In this document: positions 29,854-40,499 of the stretch, one piece after another | Layout of the letters: every line of letters begins with the position of its first letter | How positions within the stretch are numbered: the stretch's first letter is position 1 | Source of the DNA: Caballeronia sordidicola | GTDB lineage: Bacteria; Pseudomonadota; Gammaproteobacteria; Burkholderiales; Burkholderiaceae | DNA length: 64,000 nt | Direction of reading: 5' to 3' | NCBI RefSeq assembly: GCF_001544455.2 | Contig: NZ_FCOC02000002.1 | Location: 1 to 64,000 of the forward strand | Notes under the pieces: generated by a model | Databases searched by the model: none | What the model was told of the DNA's origin: nothing | What the model saw: only the letters and a program-made list of their open reading frames with translations | Made by a program: the position numbers and the translations under genes

Positions 29854-30150
29854 GTAAATTTGCATTGTGAGATTGAATTTCATAATGCAAAATAACGAAA
29901 TTAACGTATCAACCCGTAATTTTCTTTTGAAATCAATTGCTTGATTCGAACATCCAAGTGATGATTCGCATAGACGACTTACAGTACACCCTATTGAAAG
30001 TAGGGAAATCCCCCGATTTATCTGCCAGATCGCACCGCAGCACCTGCGCTCGAACGACGAAAAGGAAACGCCAGCGTCAATTCCCACAATCGGCTAAAAC
30101 GCTACAATCAGCACGAATAGATGCGTGCCGTACGGCACTGGAGTTTTCTC

Positions 30151-30573
30151 ATGGAATGCAAAGTTAGCTGGATGGGACAAGATGGAATGGCGTTCGCTGC
30201 GGAAACGGGCAGCGGACATCTGGTGACAATGGACGGTGCGCCCGAGGGCGGCGGCCGTAACCTGTCGCCGCGTCCCATGGAAATGGTCTTGCTTGGCACG
30301 GGCGGCTGCACCGCGTATGACGTGGTGATGATCCTGAAGAAAAGCCGGCAGGAAGTGGTCGGTTGCTCGGTTTCGCTCAAGGCCGAGCGCGCAAGCGAGG
30401 ACCCGAAAATCTTCACCAAGATCCATTTTCATTTTACGGTGACAGGCAAGAACCTGAATCCGGCGACCGTTGAGCGCGCGATCACACTTTCGCACGACAA
30501 ATACTGTTCGGCGTCGATCATGCTTGCCAAAACGGCCGAACTGACGCATTCGTTCGATATTGTCGCGAGCTGA
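30151..30573 (+). CDS. OsmC-family protein (YhfA-like)
   Basis: A 140-residue protein of the OsmC/Ohr superfamily. The fold is marked by LGTGGCTAYDVVMILKKSRQ, where the cysteine sits on the central helix, and by a second cysteine in HDKYCSASIML. OsmC/Ohr members use such a pair to reduce organic peroxides. The short YhfA branch, which this resembles, has no proven substrate. The start at 30151 is the ATG of the conserved MECKVSW opening; an ATG at 30121 adds 10 residues with no ribosome site. Confidence 0.88.
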   Translation: MECKVSWMGQDGMAFAAETGSGHLVTMDGAPEGGGRNLSPRPMEMVLLGTGGCTAYDVVMILKKSRQEVVGCSVSLKAERASEDPKIFTKIHFHFTVTGKNLNPATVERAITLSHDKYCSASIMLAKTAELTHSFDIVAS

Positions 30574-30594
30574 AAAAGCGCGGAAACAACGAAA

Positions 30595-30629
30595 AAAGCC
30601 GGCGTTGCTCTGACGCCGGCTTTCTTTTT
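30595..30629 (+). terminator. Terminator after the OsmC gene
   Basis: The stem AAAGCCGGCGT / ACGCCGGCTTT is followed by CTTTTTA. It lies between two converging transcripts and may also serve rnpB on the other strand through its A run. Confidence 0.78.
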
Positions 30630-30639
30630 AAATAGTCAC

Positions 30640-31053
<414 letters not shown>

Positions 31054-31097
31054 GCGGCATCGATTTTAACATGCGCCAACCGCGCTCATTGCGCCTA

Positions 31098-31952
31098 TCA
31101 AGCCCGCAAACGGCGGCCCGCACGGAATACCCGGGGGTCATCGTAAAAAGAATGCGCTTCGTTTTCCGGCCACCATCCGGGAACGCCCAGCACGGGCAGC
31201 GGCGTGAAGCATCGGCTGGAGATGGCTTCGGTTTTGAGGCGCTCCGATACTTCACGGTCCAGAATGGCGCGGCGTTCGGTATCGGCGGCGAGGAAATACG
31301 CCGGCTCGACTTCTACGATCCACGCGTGTCCCGTGCACGCCTTGTATGGCGCGATCAGTTTTTCCAGCAGCGCATGGCCGAAAATCCGCGCTTCGCACGC
31401 GCGCCCCCATGCAGTCCGATGTCCGATAAACACCGCCCGCCAATCGAAAGCGCGCAGCGCCGCCGCGAGCGCCGGGTCAGCGCAGGCGAGCAACACCGCG
31501 TTTTCATCGAAGAGTGTCAGAGCGTCGCGAGCGGCACCGCGTATTGGACCGATGCCCAGCGCATCGATTTCCGCGGCCTGGCGCGCGTTCAGCGCCGCCT
31601 TGATGCGCGGATACTGGAACCACATCGCGCCGTTGAAGAAGTCGTGCAGGTTATGGCGCGTCGGCACGCAGCCGGTCGCCGCAATATGTCCTTCATACGA
31701 CGCTCCCGCCGGCAGTTGGTCCTGCGCAATAAAGGACAGCGGCTTGTCGCGCCCGGTCATGCGAGGTTCGGTACGCGCGTCGGCGTTCAGCGTGCTCAGA
31801 TAGGCTGGATAACTTTCGAGCGCTGCTTTCTGCCAGCGTTGACCGCGATGGGCCAACGGCGAAAGCCACGCGCGTGACCAGTCGATGTCATCGAATCCCG
31901 GCATCGCGCGGGAACCGGACGGTTGCTCCGATGGATTTGCCGGACTGGACAT
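31098..31952 (-). CDS. DUF3025 domain-containing protein
   Basis: A 284-residue soluble protein with no known activity, matching the DUF3025 family by its HNLHDFFNGAMWFQYPRIKA segment (about 100-120) and its C-terminal GVPGWWPENE followed by FYDDPRVFR. There is no signal peptide or membrane segment. The invariant H, N, D and W residues in the first segment look like an active or ligand site, but that is inference. It lies 34 bp after the pyrC region on the same strand and 45 bp ahead of rnpB. Confidence 0.82.
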   Translation of the reverse strand: MSSPANPSEQPSGSRAMPGFDDIDWSRAWLSPLAHRGQRWQKAALESYPAYLSTLNADARTEPRMTGRDKPLSFIAQDQLPAGASYEGHIAATGCVPTRHNLHDFFNGAMWFQYPRIKAALNARQAAEIDALGIGPIRGAARDALTLFDENAVLLACADPALAAALRAFDWRAVFIGHRTAWGRACEARIFGHALLEKLIAPYKACTGHAWIVEVEPAYFLAADTERRAILDREVSERLKTEAISSRCFTPLPVLGVPGWWPENEAHSFYDDPRVFRAGRRLRA

Positions 31953-31986
31953 TCAACAAACTCCACAGCCATAAGCGCGGTTCGCC

Positions 31987-33081
31987 TTAAACCAGCCGCC
32001 AGCCTATGGATTCACCGCCGCCCAGCGGAACGATTTCGTGGTCGCCGGCCATGAATTCGGCGGGCAACGTCCATTGCTCGCGTTGCAGCGTGATTTGCTC
32101 GGTAGCGCGCGGCAGGCCATAAAAATCCGCGCCGTGAAAACTTGCAAAACCTTCGAGCTTGTCGAGCGCGCCGGCTTGATCGAAGGCCTGGGTGTACAAC
32201 TCGAGCGCGTGCAGCGCCGTATAGCAGCCCGCGCAACCGCAAGCGTGCTCCTTCAACCCCTTCGCGTGCGGCGCGCTGTCCGTGCCGAGAAAGAATCGCG
32301 GATTCCCGGAAGTAGCCGCCGCCACCAACGCCAGGCGATGCGTCTCGCGCTTCAAGACCGGCAAGCAGTAGTAATGCGGCCGGATCCCGCCAACAAACAG
32401 CGCATTGCGGTTGTACAGCAGATGATGCGCGGTCAGCGTGGCGCCGGTCGGGCCGTCGGCGTCGCGGACATAATCAGCGGCGTCCTTGGTCGTGATGTGC
32501 TCGAACACCACCTTCAGCGCCGGGAAATCGCGACGCAACGGCGTCATTACGCGATCGATAAACACTTTCTCCCGATCGAACATATCGATAGCCGGGTCAG
32601 TCACCTCGCCATGCACCAGAAGCGGCAAATCATGCTCCTGCATCGCTTCGAGCGTTTTTGCGCACTTTGCAATGCTGGTCACGCCGGCATCGGAATTCGT
32701 CGTTGCACCTGCCGGATAAAGCTTCACGCCGTGGACAAAACCGCTTTCACGCGCGCGGCGGATTTCGTCGGGCGGGGTGTTGTCGGTGAGATAAAGCGTC
32801 ATCAGCGGTTCGAACCGCGCGCCTGGACCGTCCTTTGGCAACGCGGCGAGAATCCGTCCGCGATACGCCGCCGCCATTTCGGTTGTCGTGACCGGCGGGC
32901 GCAGGTTCGGCATGATGATCGCGCGGCCGAACTGGCGCGCGGTGTGCGGCAGGACTGCGGCGAGCACGGCGCCGTCACGCACATGCAAATGCCAGTCATC
33001 GGGACGGGCAAGCGTCACGGAATGAGCGGAATCACCGGAAGCGGCGGGCAACGCAGACGAAGAGGAAGCAGAAGCGGACAT
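31987..33081 (-). CDS. pyrC: Dihydroorotase
   Basis: A 364-residue zinc enzyme of pyrimidine synthesis that closes carbamoyl-aspartate to dihydroorotate. The metal-binding [10 protein letters not shown] (about 28-37), the carboxylated lysine in [12 protein letters not shown], the histidines in LLVHGEVTD and FEHITTKDA, and the catalytic aspartate in [10 protein letters not shown] are all present. This is the class II (E. coli PyrC) type. I chose the ATG at 33081; a GTG at 33141 would add 20 residues. The first 20 residues are a low-complexity Ser/Ala stretch. Confidence 0.94.
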   Translation of the reverse strand: MSASASSSSALPAASGDSAHSVTLARPDDWHLHVRDGAVLAAVLPHTARQFGRAIIMPNLRPPVTTTEMAAAYRGRILAALPKDGPGARFEPLMTLYLTDNTPPDEIRRARESGFVHGVKLYPAGATTNSDAGVTSIAKCAKTLEAMQEHDLPLLVHGEVTDPAIDMFDREKVFIDRVMTPLRRDFPALKVVFEHITTKDAADYVRDADGPTGATLTAHHLLYNRNALFVGGIRPHYYCLPVLKRETHRLALVAAATSGNPRFFLGTDSAPHAKGLKEHACGCAGCYTALHALELYTQAFDQAGALDKLEGFASFHGADFYGLPRATEQITLQREQWTLPAEFMAGDHEIVPLGGGESIGWRLV

Positions 33082-33328
33082 TGGCGTAATGACGATGGAA
33101 TAATCGGATGACGAAAACGGGATCGGGCTCGCGGCAACCACGTGACTTTCTTGATGAACCGCTCAAACCGGTAACTTTGCCTCGCCGCCGGCACCCGCAC
33201 CGTGGAAAATCAACAACGATGCCGCCAGCGGCCCGACGCTGCGATTTTTTGGCAGTTTCGTCGGTGCTATGCTTTGGATACTCGTATTGTAACGGGTAGC
33301 TCCATTCACCTAGTCTGCAGCCTCAGCA

Positions 33329-34231
33329 ATGTGCCAACTTCTCGGAATGAACTGCGCGGAACCCACGGACGTGACTTTTTCGTTCACCGGGTTCGCGGCG
33401 CGCGGCGGCGTGACCGACCATCACGCGGACGGCTGGGGCATTGCATTCTTCGAAGATAAGGCGTGCCGGCTTTTTATCGACCATCAGTCGTCGGCGAGTT
33501 CTCCGCTCGCCGAGATGGTGAAACGTTATCCGATCAAGTCCAAGAATACGATCGCGCATATCCGCAAGGCCACGCAAGGGCACATCCTGCTTGAAAACTG
33601 CCATCCGTTCATGCGTGAGCTGTGGGGCCGGCACTGGATTTTTGCGCACAATGGCGACCTGCAGGATTACAAGCCCTGTCTGAACGGACAGTATCAGCCG
33701 GTCGGCACAACGGACAGTGAACTCGCGTTCTGCGCATTGCTGCAAGGACTGCGCCGCGAATTTCCCGGCTGCCAGCCGCCGCTCGAAGAACTCTTTGCCG
33801 CGCTCGAAAAGCTGACGGGGGAAATCACGCAATTCGGCGTGTTCAACTTCCTGATGTCGAATGGACAGGCGCTGTTCTCGCATTGCTCGACGCATTTGTA
33901 CTATCTGGTGCGAAGCTGGCCGTTCTCGACCGCGCATTTGATCGACGCCGACATGTCGATCGATTTTGCGAAATACACCACGCCGGAAGACCGCGTGGCG
34001 GTCATCGCAACGTCACCGCTGACCGACGACGAAATCTGGACCCGCTTCAAACCGGGCGATCTCGCGTTGTTCCAGCATGGCGCGTTGCTAAAAACGGTCA
34101 ACGTGCCGGTGCCGGCTGACGTGGCGGAGAAAGCGCGCGAACCGTTGTGCAAGGTGTGCGTTGAATCGGTGCTGCGCGCCGATGCCATCGAGACGACTGC
34201 CGACATGGAGACCGAACTCGGCATTGAATAG
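33329..34231 (+). CDS. Class II glutamine amidotransferase (YafJ-like)
   Basis: A 300-residue Ntn-type amidotransferase domain protein. After removal of Met1, Cys2 (MCQLLGMN) is the expected nucleophile. Glutamine-site residues are seen in ADGWGIAFF, IAHIRKATQG and FAHNGDLQ. No second (acceptor) domain is present, so it belongs to the stand-alone YafJ group whose acceptor is unknown. It is transcribed away from pyrC and is followed by a YegP gene after 59 bp. Confidence 0.88.
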   Translation: MCQLLGMNCAEPTDVTFSFTGFAARGGVTDHHADGWGIAFFEDKACRLFIDHQSSASSPLAEMVKRYPIKSKNTIAHIRKATQGHILLENCHPFMRELWGRHWIFAHNGDLQDYKPCLNGQYQPVGTTDSELAFCALLQGLRREFPGCQPPLEELFAALEKLTGEITQFGVFNFLMSNGQALFSHCSTHLYYLVRSWPFSTAHLIDADMSIDFAKYTTPEDRVAVIATSPLTDDEIWTRFKPGDLALFQHGALLKTVNVPVPADVAEKAREPLCKVCVESVLRADAIETTADMETELGIE

Positions 34232-34290
34232 CATTACGCGTTGAGAATAACCTGCATTCACGCTCGTTCCACTCATAGGGAGCACATGCC

Positions 34291-34635
34291 ATGTCAGGAA
34301 AGTTCGTCATCGACAAAGCCCGCAACGGCCAGTTCTATTTCAATCTGCGCGCCGCCAACGGCGAGTCCATCCTTAAAAGCGAAATGTATGTCACGCGGGC
34401 TTCCGCGGAACACGGCATTGCGTCGGTCAAGGCTAATGCGTTGATCGAGGAACGTTATGAGCGCAAGACCGATAAAAGCGGCGCGCCGTACTTCAACCTG
34501 AAAGCGGGAAATCACGAAATCATTGGCGTGAGCGAGGCGTATAGCAGCGCGTCGGCTCGCGATGCCGGAATCGAATCCGTGAAGAAAAACGCTGCGGACG
34601 CGGTGACGCAGGACAACACGAAAGCGCACGAATAA
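34291..34635 (+). CDS. YegP-family protein with two DUF1508 repeats
   Basis: A 114-residue small protein made of two copies of the about 48-residue DUF1508 unit: GKFVIDKARNGQFYFNLRAA then NGESILKSEMY, and the second copy ERKTDKSGAPYFNLKAGNHE with IIGVSEAYSS. Each ends in a GIxSVKxNA phrase. The function is unknown; related proteins are often stress-linked. It ends at a strong terminator. Confidence 0.88.
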   Translation: MSGKFVIDKARNGQFYFNLRAANGESILKSEMYVTRASAEHGIASVKANALIEERYERKTDKSGAPYFNLKAGNHEIIGVSEAYSSASARDAGIESVKKNAADAVTQDNTKAHE

Positions 34636-34670
34636 AAAGGCCGTTCCAACATGAGTTGAGAACGGCCTTT
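34636..34670. terminator. Bidirectional terminator between yegP-like and gltL
   Basis: The stem AAAGGCCGTTC / GAACGGCCTTT has a 13-nt loop, an A run on the left and short T tract on the right. It lies between converging genes. A second hairpin, CCGGAGCC / GGCTCCGG (34688-34709), sits nearer the gltL stop. Confidence 0.78.
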
Positions 34671-34721
34671 CGCCATGCGCGCATGCGCCGGAGCCTGAGA
34701 AGGCTCCGGGCACGCGGATTT

Positions 34722-35447
34722 TCAATGCAGGATCTTCGCCAAAAAGTCCTTGGCCCGATCCGATCTCGGATTTTCGAAGAACGCTTCCTTCTTGTCGTCT
34801 TCGACAATCAGTCCGCGATCCATGAAGATCACCCGATGCGCCACCTTCTTCGCAAAGCCCATTTCGTGCGTCACGCACATCATGGTCATGCCTTCCTGCG
34901 CGAGTTCGACCATCACGTCGAGCACTTCGTTGATCATTTCCGGGTCGAGCGCGGACGTGGGTTCGTCGAAGAGCATGGCGATCGGATCCATCGATAATGC
35001 CCGCGCAATCGCCACACGCTGCTGCTGACCGCCCGACAACTGGCCGGGGAATTTATCGGCATGAGCGGCAAGGCCCACGCGATCGAGCAGCTTCAAACCC
35101 TTCGCCGTCGCTTCATCCTTCGAACGCCCAAGCACCTTGATCTGCGCCAGCGTCAAATTCTGCACGATCGACAAATGCGGAAACAGCTCGAAGTGCTGGA
35201 ACACCATTCCGACCTTCGCACGCAGCTTCGACAGATTGGTTTTCTTGTCGCCGATCGATTGACCGTTGATGCTGATCTCGCCCTTCTGAAACGGCTCGAG
35301 TCCGTTCACGGTCTTGATCAGCGTCGACTTGCCCGAACCCGAAGGTCCGCACACCACCACCACTTCGCCCTTTTTGACTTCCGTCGTGCAATCGGTGAGC
35401 ACTTGGAACGGGCCATACCACTTCGAAACATTCTTGAGTGAGATCAT
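34722..35447 (-). CDS. gltL: Glutamate/aspartate ABC transporter, ATP-binding protein
   Basis: A 241-residue ATPase of the polar amino-acid uptake family. Walker A is GPSGSGKST (34-42), the signature is [15 protein letters not shown], Walker B is [12 protein letters not shown], and the switch histidine is in CVTHEMGFA. The start at 35447 overlaps the gltK stop (ATGA). It is the last gene of gltI-gltJ-gltK-gltL. Confidence 0.94.
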   Translation of the reverse strand: MISLKNVSKWYGPFQVLTDCTTEVKKGEVVVVCGPSGSGKSTLIKTVNGLEPFQKGEISINGQSIGDKKTNLSKLRAKVGMVFQHFELFPHLSIVQNLTLAQIKVLGRSKDEATAKGLKLLDRVGLAAHADKFPGQLSGGQQQRVAIARALSMDPIAMLFDEPTSALDPEMINEVLDVMVELAQEGMTMMCVTHEMGFAKKVAHRVIFMDRGLIVEDDKKEAFFENPRSDRAKDFLAKILH

Positions 35448-36121
35448 CGAGCGACCTTTTTCTGAAGACTTTTGACCAGACCGGATGCGGCCAGGCACAC
35501 CACGAAATAACAGGCGCCGGCGAACAACACCATTTCGACGGTCGTGCCGTCGCGGTCACCCACGTTCGTCGCCGTGCGGAAAAAATCCGCCAGGCTGATC
35601 ACATATACAAGCGACGTATCCTGGAACAACACGATCGCCTGCGTGAGCAGGAGCGGCACCATTGCGCGAAACGCCTGCGGCAGGATGATGAGTTTCATCG
35701 ACTGCATGTAGGTCATGCCGAGCGCGAATGCCGCATTCACCTGACCGCGCGACACCGCCTGAATGCCCGCGCGAATGATCTCCGAATAGTACGCAGCCTC
35801 GAAAAGCGAGAACGCGACCATGGCGGAAGCCAGGCGAATATCGACTTCCGCCGACAAACCCAGCACATTTTGCAGGAATTGCGGCACGATCAAAAAGAAC
35901 CACAGCAAAACCATGACGAGCGGTATTGAGCGAAACAGCGTGACGTAGCCTTTCGCGAACCATTCGAGCGGCTTGATGCCCGAAAGACGCAGCAACGCGA
36001 GCACCGTGCCCCACAAGATGCCGACCACCAGCGCGAGCAGCGTGATCTTGAAGGTGATGATCGCGCCGGTCCAAAGCGTAGGCAGCGAACTGATGACGCT
36101 GCTCCAGTTGAAATGATGCAT
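35444..36121 (-). CDS. gltK: Glutamate/aspartate ABC transporter permease GltK
   Basis: A 225-residue inner-membrane permease of the HisMQ type with about five membrane helices. The cytoplasmic EAA-like loop is [20 protein letters not shown], which contacts the ATPase. Its ATG overlaps the gltJ stop by one base (TAATG) and its stop overlaps gltL, so translation is coupled along the operon. Confidence 0.92.
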   Translation of the reverse strand: MHHFNWSSVISSLPTLWTGAIITFKITLLALVVGILWGTVLALLRLSGIKPLEWFAKGYVTLFRSIPLVMVLLWFFLIVPQFLQNVLGLSAEVDIRLASAMVAFSLFEAAYYSEIIRAGIQAVSRGQVNAAFALGMTYMQSMKLIILPQAFRAMVPLLLTQAIVLFQDTSLVYVISLADFFRTATNVGDRDGTTVEMVLFAGACYFVVCLAASGLVKSLQKKVAR

Positions 36122-36861
36122 TACTTGCCTCCAATGTAGCCGGGCAGCCGGGTCTTCGCTTCCACCCAGCGCATCAGTTGCATGACGACCAGATTGATCA
36201 GCATGTAGGCAAGCGTCACGGCAATGAACGACTCATAAGATTGCGCGGTGTAATCGACGAGTTGGCGTGCCTGCGCCGACAGTTCAAGCAAGCCGATGGT
36301 GGACGCTACCGCCGAGTTCTTGAACACGTTCAGGAACTCGGAGGTCAATGGCGGCACGATGATCCGGTAAGCAACCGGCATCAAGACGTACCGATACGTC
36401 TGCCATTCGGTGAAGCCCATTGCGAGGCCCGCTGCGCGCTGTCCGCGCGGCAACGTGGCAATGCCCGAACGCACTTGCTCGCACACGCGAGCACCCGTGA
36501 ACAGCCCGAGACACACAATGGATGAGGTATAGAACTGCACGTTGGGCGGCAGTTGCTTGAACCAGTTGCCGATGGACGGCGGCAGCAATTCGGGTATGAC
36601 GAGATACCAGATGAAGAACTGTACGAGCAGCGGAATATTGCGAAAGATCGCGACATACACCGTGCCGATGCCAGCGAGCTTGCGATTGGGCACCGTGCGC
36701 AGAATGCCGAACAGCGAACCCACGACGAGCGCCACGACCCATGAAGCAAGCGATACGGTCACGGTCACCCAGAAACCGGAAATAAGCCAGCCGAGATACG
36801 TGGTCGGCTCACCGGTCGAGACGGGGCTTAGAAAAACGCCCCAGTTCCAGTGGTAGGACAT
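36121..36861 (-). CDS. gltJ: Glutamate/aspartate ABC transporter permease GltJ
   Basis: A 246-residue permease that pairs with GltK. It begins [20 protein letters not shown], typical of GltJ. The EAA-like loop is [20 protein letters not shown]. About five membrane helices are visible. A hairpin in the 70-bp gap from gltI may reduce transcription into this gene relative to the binding protein. Confidence 0.92.
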   Translation of the reverse strand: MSYHWNWGVFLSPVSTGEPTTYLGWLISGFWVTVTVSLASWVVALVVGSLFGILRTVPNRKLAGIGTVYVAIFRNIPLLVQFFIWYLVIPELLPPSIGNWFKQLPPNVQFYTSSIVCLGLFTGARVCEQVRSGIATLPRGQRAAGLAMGFTEWQTYRYVLMPVAYRIIVPPLTSEFLNVFKNSAVASTIGLLELSAQARQLVDYTAQSYESFIAVTLAYMLINLVVMQLMRWVEAKTRLPGYIGGK

Positions 36862-36878
36862 GGACTCCCTCCAAAAGA

Positions 36879-36907
36879 AAACGGAAGAAGCAGCGCTCCT
36901 TCCGTTT
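36879..36907 (-). terminator. Intra-operon hairpin between gltI and gltJ
   Basis: The stem AAACGGAAG / CTTCCGTTT has an 11-nt loop and is followed on the minus strand by TTCTTTT. It lies between the binding-protein gene and the first permease gene, so it probably acts as a partial terminator or 3' stabiliser giving more binding protein than permease. Confidence 0.6.
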
Positions 36908-36931
36908 CCATCAATCCAGACGTGATCGAGA

Positions 36932-37825
36932 TTAGTCGATAGCCTTGTCGTTCGGGCTCTTGAAAAGCGCCTTCATGTCGTCGCTTTCCGGGAAGTTCAG
37001 GTTCAGGCCCTTCGGCGGAATCGGGCTTTCGAACCACTTCTTGTAGATCTTGTCGCCTTCGCCCGAAGTTTCTACTTTGGCGATGGCGTCGTCGACCACC
37101 TTCTTGAACTCCGGATCGTTCTTGCGCAGCATGCAGCCATACGCTTCACGCGATTGCGGCGTACCGACAATCACGAAGTCGCCCGGGTTGCTCGACTTCG
37201 CGCGTTCGCCGGCCAGCAACGCGTCGTCCATCATGAAAGCAACGGCGCGTCCCGTCGACAGCGTCAAAAACGAATCGCCGTGATCTTTCGCGCTGATGAT
37301 GTTCATGCCCATGTTCTTGTCCTGGTTCATCTTGCGAAGCAGGCGCTCGGACGTGGTGCCCGCGGTCGTCACGACCGTCTTGCCCTTCAGGTCGGCGAAG
37401 TCCTTGATCCCCGAATCCTTCTTGGTCATCAGGCGCGTGCTGATCACGAAGATGGTGTTGGAGAACGCGACTTGTTGCTGACGTTCAAGGTTGTTCGTGG
37501 TCGAGCCGCACTCCAGGTCGATCTGGTTACCCGTCACGAGCAGCAGGCGGTTTTGCGACGTCACCGACTTCTGCTGGATCTTCAGGTTCGGCATGTTGAG
37601 CTTTTCCTTGACGGCGTCGACCACCTTCAAGGCAAACTCGTAGGAATAACCGATGACTTGCTGCTTGTCGTCGTAATACGAAAACGGAATCGACGATTCA
37701 CGGAAACCCAGGTAGATATTTCCGGAATCCTTGATCTTCTTGAGCGTATCGTTGTTCTGGGCTTGTGCACCTGAGGCGAAAACACCCAGTGCTGCGAGAA
37801 GCAGTGCGGCTTTTTTAAACTTCAT
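36932..37825 (-). CDS. gltI: Glutamate/aspartate periplasmic binding protein
   Basis: A 297-residue solute-binding protein (SBP family 3). Residues 1-22 are a signal peptide ending AQA. The mature protein shows IYLGFRESSIPFSYYDDKQQ, IDLECGSTTNNLERQQQVAF and TTAGTTSERLLRKMN, typical of the GltI/DEBP group. It is the first gene of gltIJKL and lies next to a glutamate dehydrogenase gene, which together suggest active glutamate use. Confidence 0.94.
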   Translation of the reverse strand: MKFKKAALLLAALGVFASGAQAQNNDTLKKIKDSGNIYLGFRESSIPFSYYDDKQQVIGYSYEFALKVVDAVKEKLNMPNLKIQQKSVTSQNRLLLVTGNQIDLECGSTTNNLERQQQVAFSNTIFVISTRLMTKKDSGIKDFADLKGKTVVTTAGTTSERLLRKMNQDKNMGMNIISAKDHGDSFLTLSTGRAVAFMMDDALLAGERAKSSNPGDFVIVGTPQSREAYGCMLRKNDPEFKKVVDDAIAKVETSGEGDKIYKKWFESPIPPKGLNLNFPESDDMKALFKSPNDKAID

Positions 37826-38000
37826 GGTTTTGATCTCCTTGAAAACGGGGCAATTTTAGCAGGGTAATAAATTTGAAAGAATGAATGTTGTCCACACTTG
37901 CTAATTTTGAGACACCCGCTGTACGCCTTGCGCAGCGCGCACTTTAACGACTTTTCCGCCGTTTTGCTTTGTCTCTTTTATTCTTTTTCGTCTTACGCGA

Positions 38001-38034
38001 AAAACCCGGCGCGTCGTTCAGGACGTCACCGGGC
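38001..38034 (-). terminator. Terminator after gdhA
   Basis: On the minus strand the outer stem GCCCGG / CCGGGT with a short inner GTC/GAC pairing is followed by TTTT, about 70 bp past the dehydrogenase stop. Confidence 0.5.
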
Positions 38035-38104
38035 ATTCGGAGTTTTATTGCACTAGCAAGGCTTCATGAAAGCCGCCGCTCGCAAACGTTCTCAGCCGCC
38101 GAAA

Positions 38105-39421
38105 TCATGGATAAAGACCGCGCATTTCACGCGCTTGAAGAATCCGCGTACACGCCACAATAAATGCCGCCGTGCGCACGGATACGTTGTGCTCGCTTGC
38201 AACAGTCCACACCGCCGCGAACGCTTCGCGCATCACGCGTTCGAGACGCTGGTTGATTTCGTCCTCGGTCCAGAAGAAGCTCGAGAAATCCTGAACCCAT
38301 TCGAAGTACGAAACCGTCACACCGCCCGCATTCGCCACCACGTCGGGGATCACGAGAATGCCTTTGTCGTGGAGTATGTCGTCGGCGGCGGTCGTGGTCG
38401 GGCCGTTTGCGCCTTCGACCACGATCTTCGTGCGAATCTTCGGCGCGTTTTCTTCCGTGATCTGGCCTTCGAGCGCGGCCGGAATCAGAATGTCGCTTTC
38501 GATGGTCCAGAATTCGTCCTTGCCGATCACATCCGCGCCTTCGAAGCCGCTGACGCCGCCATGCTTCGCCACATGATCGAAAAGCGCGACTGCGTCGATA
38601 CCCGACGATTTGTAGAGCGAACCGGTGTGGTCCTGCACCGCGACCACTTTCGCGCCGGCCTCCTGGAACAGACGCGCCGCGATCCCGCCGACGTTGCCGA
38701 AACCCTGCACGGCGACCCGCGCGCCTTCGATGTCAAAGCCAATCCGCCGCGCCGCTTCCGCGCCGACCACGAACACGCCGCGTCCCGTGGCTTCCTTGCG
38801 GCCGAGCGAACCGCCGAGCGAGATTGGCTTGCCGGTCACCACGCCCGTTGCCGTCTGGCCCTGGTTCATGGAGTACGTGTCCATCATCCACGCCATGATC
38901 TGTTCGTTCGTGTTGACGTCCGGCGCGGGGATATCCTGATTCGGCCCGATGATGATGCCGATCTCACTCGTGTAACGACGGGTCAGGCGTTCGAGTTCGC
39001 CACGCGACAGCGTGCGCGGATCGACACGAATACCGCCTTTCGCGCCGCCGTACGGCACGTTCACCGCCGCGTTCTTAACAGACATCCACGCCGACAGCGC
39101 CATTACTTCGGAGAGCGTCACGTCCTGGTGATATCGGACGCCGCCTTTGCCCGGTCCACGCGACATGTTGTGTTGCACCCGATAGCCTTCGAAGTGCGTG
39201 ACCGTGCCGTTATCGAGTTCGATGGGGCAATCGACAATCAGGATGCGCTTCGGGCGCTTGAGGGTTTCGATCCAGCGCGACAGGGAGCCGAGATACGGCG
39301 CCACACGATCGACTTGCTGAAGATAGTTGCCCCAGGGGCCGAGATGGGAAGAATCGAGGTAGGACGGAATAGCGTGCTGAACAGCGGCGACAGGATGGTG
39401 TTCTTGTTGCGGCGAAGACAT
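38105..39421 (-). CDS. gdhA: Glutamate dehydrogenase (Glu/Leu/Phe/Val dehydrogenase family)
   Basis: A 438-residue dehydrogenase interconverting glutamate and 2-oxoglutarate plus ammonia. The substrate domain has [12 protein letters not shown] and the catalytic-lysine motif [14 protein letters not shown] (about 125-140). The Rossmann domain has [11 protein letters not shown] (about 235-245). The start at 39421 (MSSPQQEHH) has GGAG nine bases upstream; a longer frame to 39481 lacks support. Its position beside gltI fits a glutamate uptake and catabolism theme. Confidence 0.93.
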   Translation of the reverse strand: MSSPQQEHHPVAAVQHAIPSYLDSSHLGPWGNYLQQVDRVAPYLGSLSRWIETLKRPKRILIVDCPIELDNGTVTHFEGYRVQHNMSRGPGKGGVRYHQDVTLSEVMALSAWMSVKNAAVNVPYGGAKGGIRVDPRTLSRGELERLTRRYTSEIGIIIGPNQDIPAPDVNTNEQIMAWMMDTYSMNQGQTATGVVTGKPISLGGSLGRKEATGRGVFVVGAEAARRIGFDIEGARVAVQGFGNVGGIAARLFQEAGAKVVAVQDHTGSLYKSSGIDAVALFDHVAKHGGVSGFEGADVIGKDEFWTIESDILIPAALEGQITEENAPKIRTKIVVEGANGPTTTAADDILHDKGILVIPDVVANAGGVTVSYFEWVQDFSSFFWTEDEINQRLERVMREAFAAVWTVASEHNVSVRTAAFIVACTRILQAREMRGLYP

Positions 39422-39530
39422 TGAAGCTCCAACGTTGTGTGGAATAGCTTCATTGTCGAAAATTCGCTTATTGAAATCCAATGCCGTTTCATCATTGCGT
39501 CATGTTTTTCTTGCATAACGCCTGAAACCC

Positions 39531-40499
39531 TTATGGAGACTGGGTTTCGGTTGACCGCGCGATCTCCTCGCCGACCGCCTCCCAGAGATTGCGCATCAGC
39601 GCCTGGCGCGGGTCGTCGCCCTTTGACGCCATCTTGTCACGATACAAACGGATCTCCATGGTCAGCGTGAACTGACCCGCCGGCGTGCCGCGTGTTCCCC
39701 GGTCGAGGCGGATCAGCAGGCCTTCGTCGACTTCATTGGCGACCGCGCTGTGCGGCAGGAATGCCACGCCGTGGCCAGCGAGTGTCATGGCCTTGAGGCC
39801 TTCGGCCATGTCGGTTTCGTAGACCTTCTCAAGATAAAGCCGGGCCGGCGATGTGGCGATGATCACCTCCGTCATGCGCCCAAGGTACGCGTTAGGCGTG
39901 TACGAGAGATAGGGGATGAGTGCATCGGCAGCGCCGGGCAATATATGGCGCGCCCGCCCACCTTTGTTCACCGATGAAAACGGGCTGATCAATTCGGTAC
40001 CGAGCGTAAGCATGTCGTAGCGTGCGGGATCGAGTGCGACCGGGTGGCTCGGATGGTGATAGCCCATCACCAGATCGCATCCGCCTTCCACCAGCGACAA
40101 AACCGCGTCATGCACATTGAGCGCGCGCAGGCGGGTGTTGATGCGCCCCAGCCGCGCTTCGATGTGCTGCAGCCATCGTGGGAAGTAGGTCAGCGAAAGC
40201 GTGTGAGGCACCGCGAAGTCGATGGTCGCGTCGGGCACGCCAGTCTGCCCGCGCAAGAGCGTGCGCGCCTCGTGAAACTGCGAGAGCATTGCGAGCGCCT
40301 GTTCGTAAAAGACCTGGCCGGCTTGCGTGAGGCGCGTCGGATACACCGAGCGGTCGATCAGATCCGTGCCGAGCCACGCTTCCAGCGCCTGGATGCGGCG
40401 CGAGAACGCCGGTTGCGTGATATGCCGCAGTTCAGCCGACCGGCTGAAACTGCGCGTCTCCGCGAGAGAGACGAAATCTTCGAGCCATTTCAGTTCCAT
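39531..40499 (-). CDS. LysR-family regulator (HypT-like)
   Basis: A 322-residue regulator. The N-terminal winged helix-turn-helix (1-60) reads MELKWLEDFVSLAETRSFSR and ITQPAFSRRIQALEAWLGTD. The effector-binding domain covers about 90-310. The N terminus is close to that of E. coli HypT (YjiE), a hypochlorite-responsive LysR, but I cannot confirm the oxidation-sensing residues. It is not clearly divergent from a target gene; the neighbours lie on the same strand. Confidence 0.86.
   Translation of the reverse strand: MELKWLEDFVSLAETRSFSRSAELRHITQPAFSRRIQALEAWLGTDLIDRSVYPTRLTQAGQVFYEQALAMLSQFHEARTLLRGQTGVPDATIDFAVPHTLSLTYFPRWLQHIEARLGRINTRLRALNVHDAVLSLVEGGCDLVMGYHHPSHPVALDPARYDMLTLGTELISPFSSVNKGGRARHILPGAADALIPYLSYTPNAYLGRMTEVIIATSPARLYLEKVYETDMAEGLKAMTLAGHGVAFLPHSAVANEVDEGLLIRLDRGTRGTPAGQFTLTMEIRLYRDKMASKGDDPRQALMRNLWEAVGEEIARSTETQSP

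Larger units (their letters stand above)
29505..30150. other. Intergenic region between rplM and the OsmC gene
   Basis: This 646-bp stretch carries the promoter of rplM-rpsI (not located with confidence), then a self-contained small-RNA unit at 29760-29853 on the minus strand. It continues into about 300 bp of unusually AT-rich DNA before the OsmC gene. Short open frames crossing it have no ribosome sites or recognisable products. Confidence 0.5.

Noticed and set aside
29651..29890. A Leu-rich 79-codon open frame, and a shorter one ending at 29797, considered as leader peptides of an attenuator
   Set aside because: Both start upstream of the mapped-looking -10 element, so the predicted transcript would not include their start codons, and neither has a ribosome site. 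The small-RNA reading explains the hairpins better.
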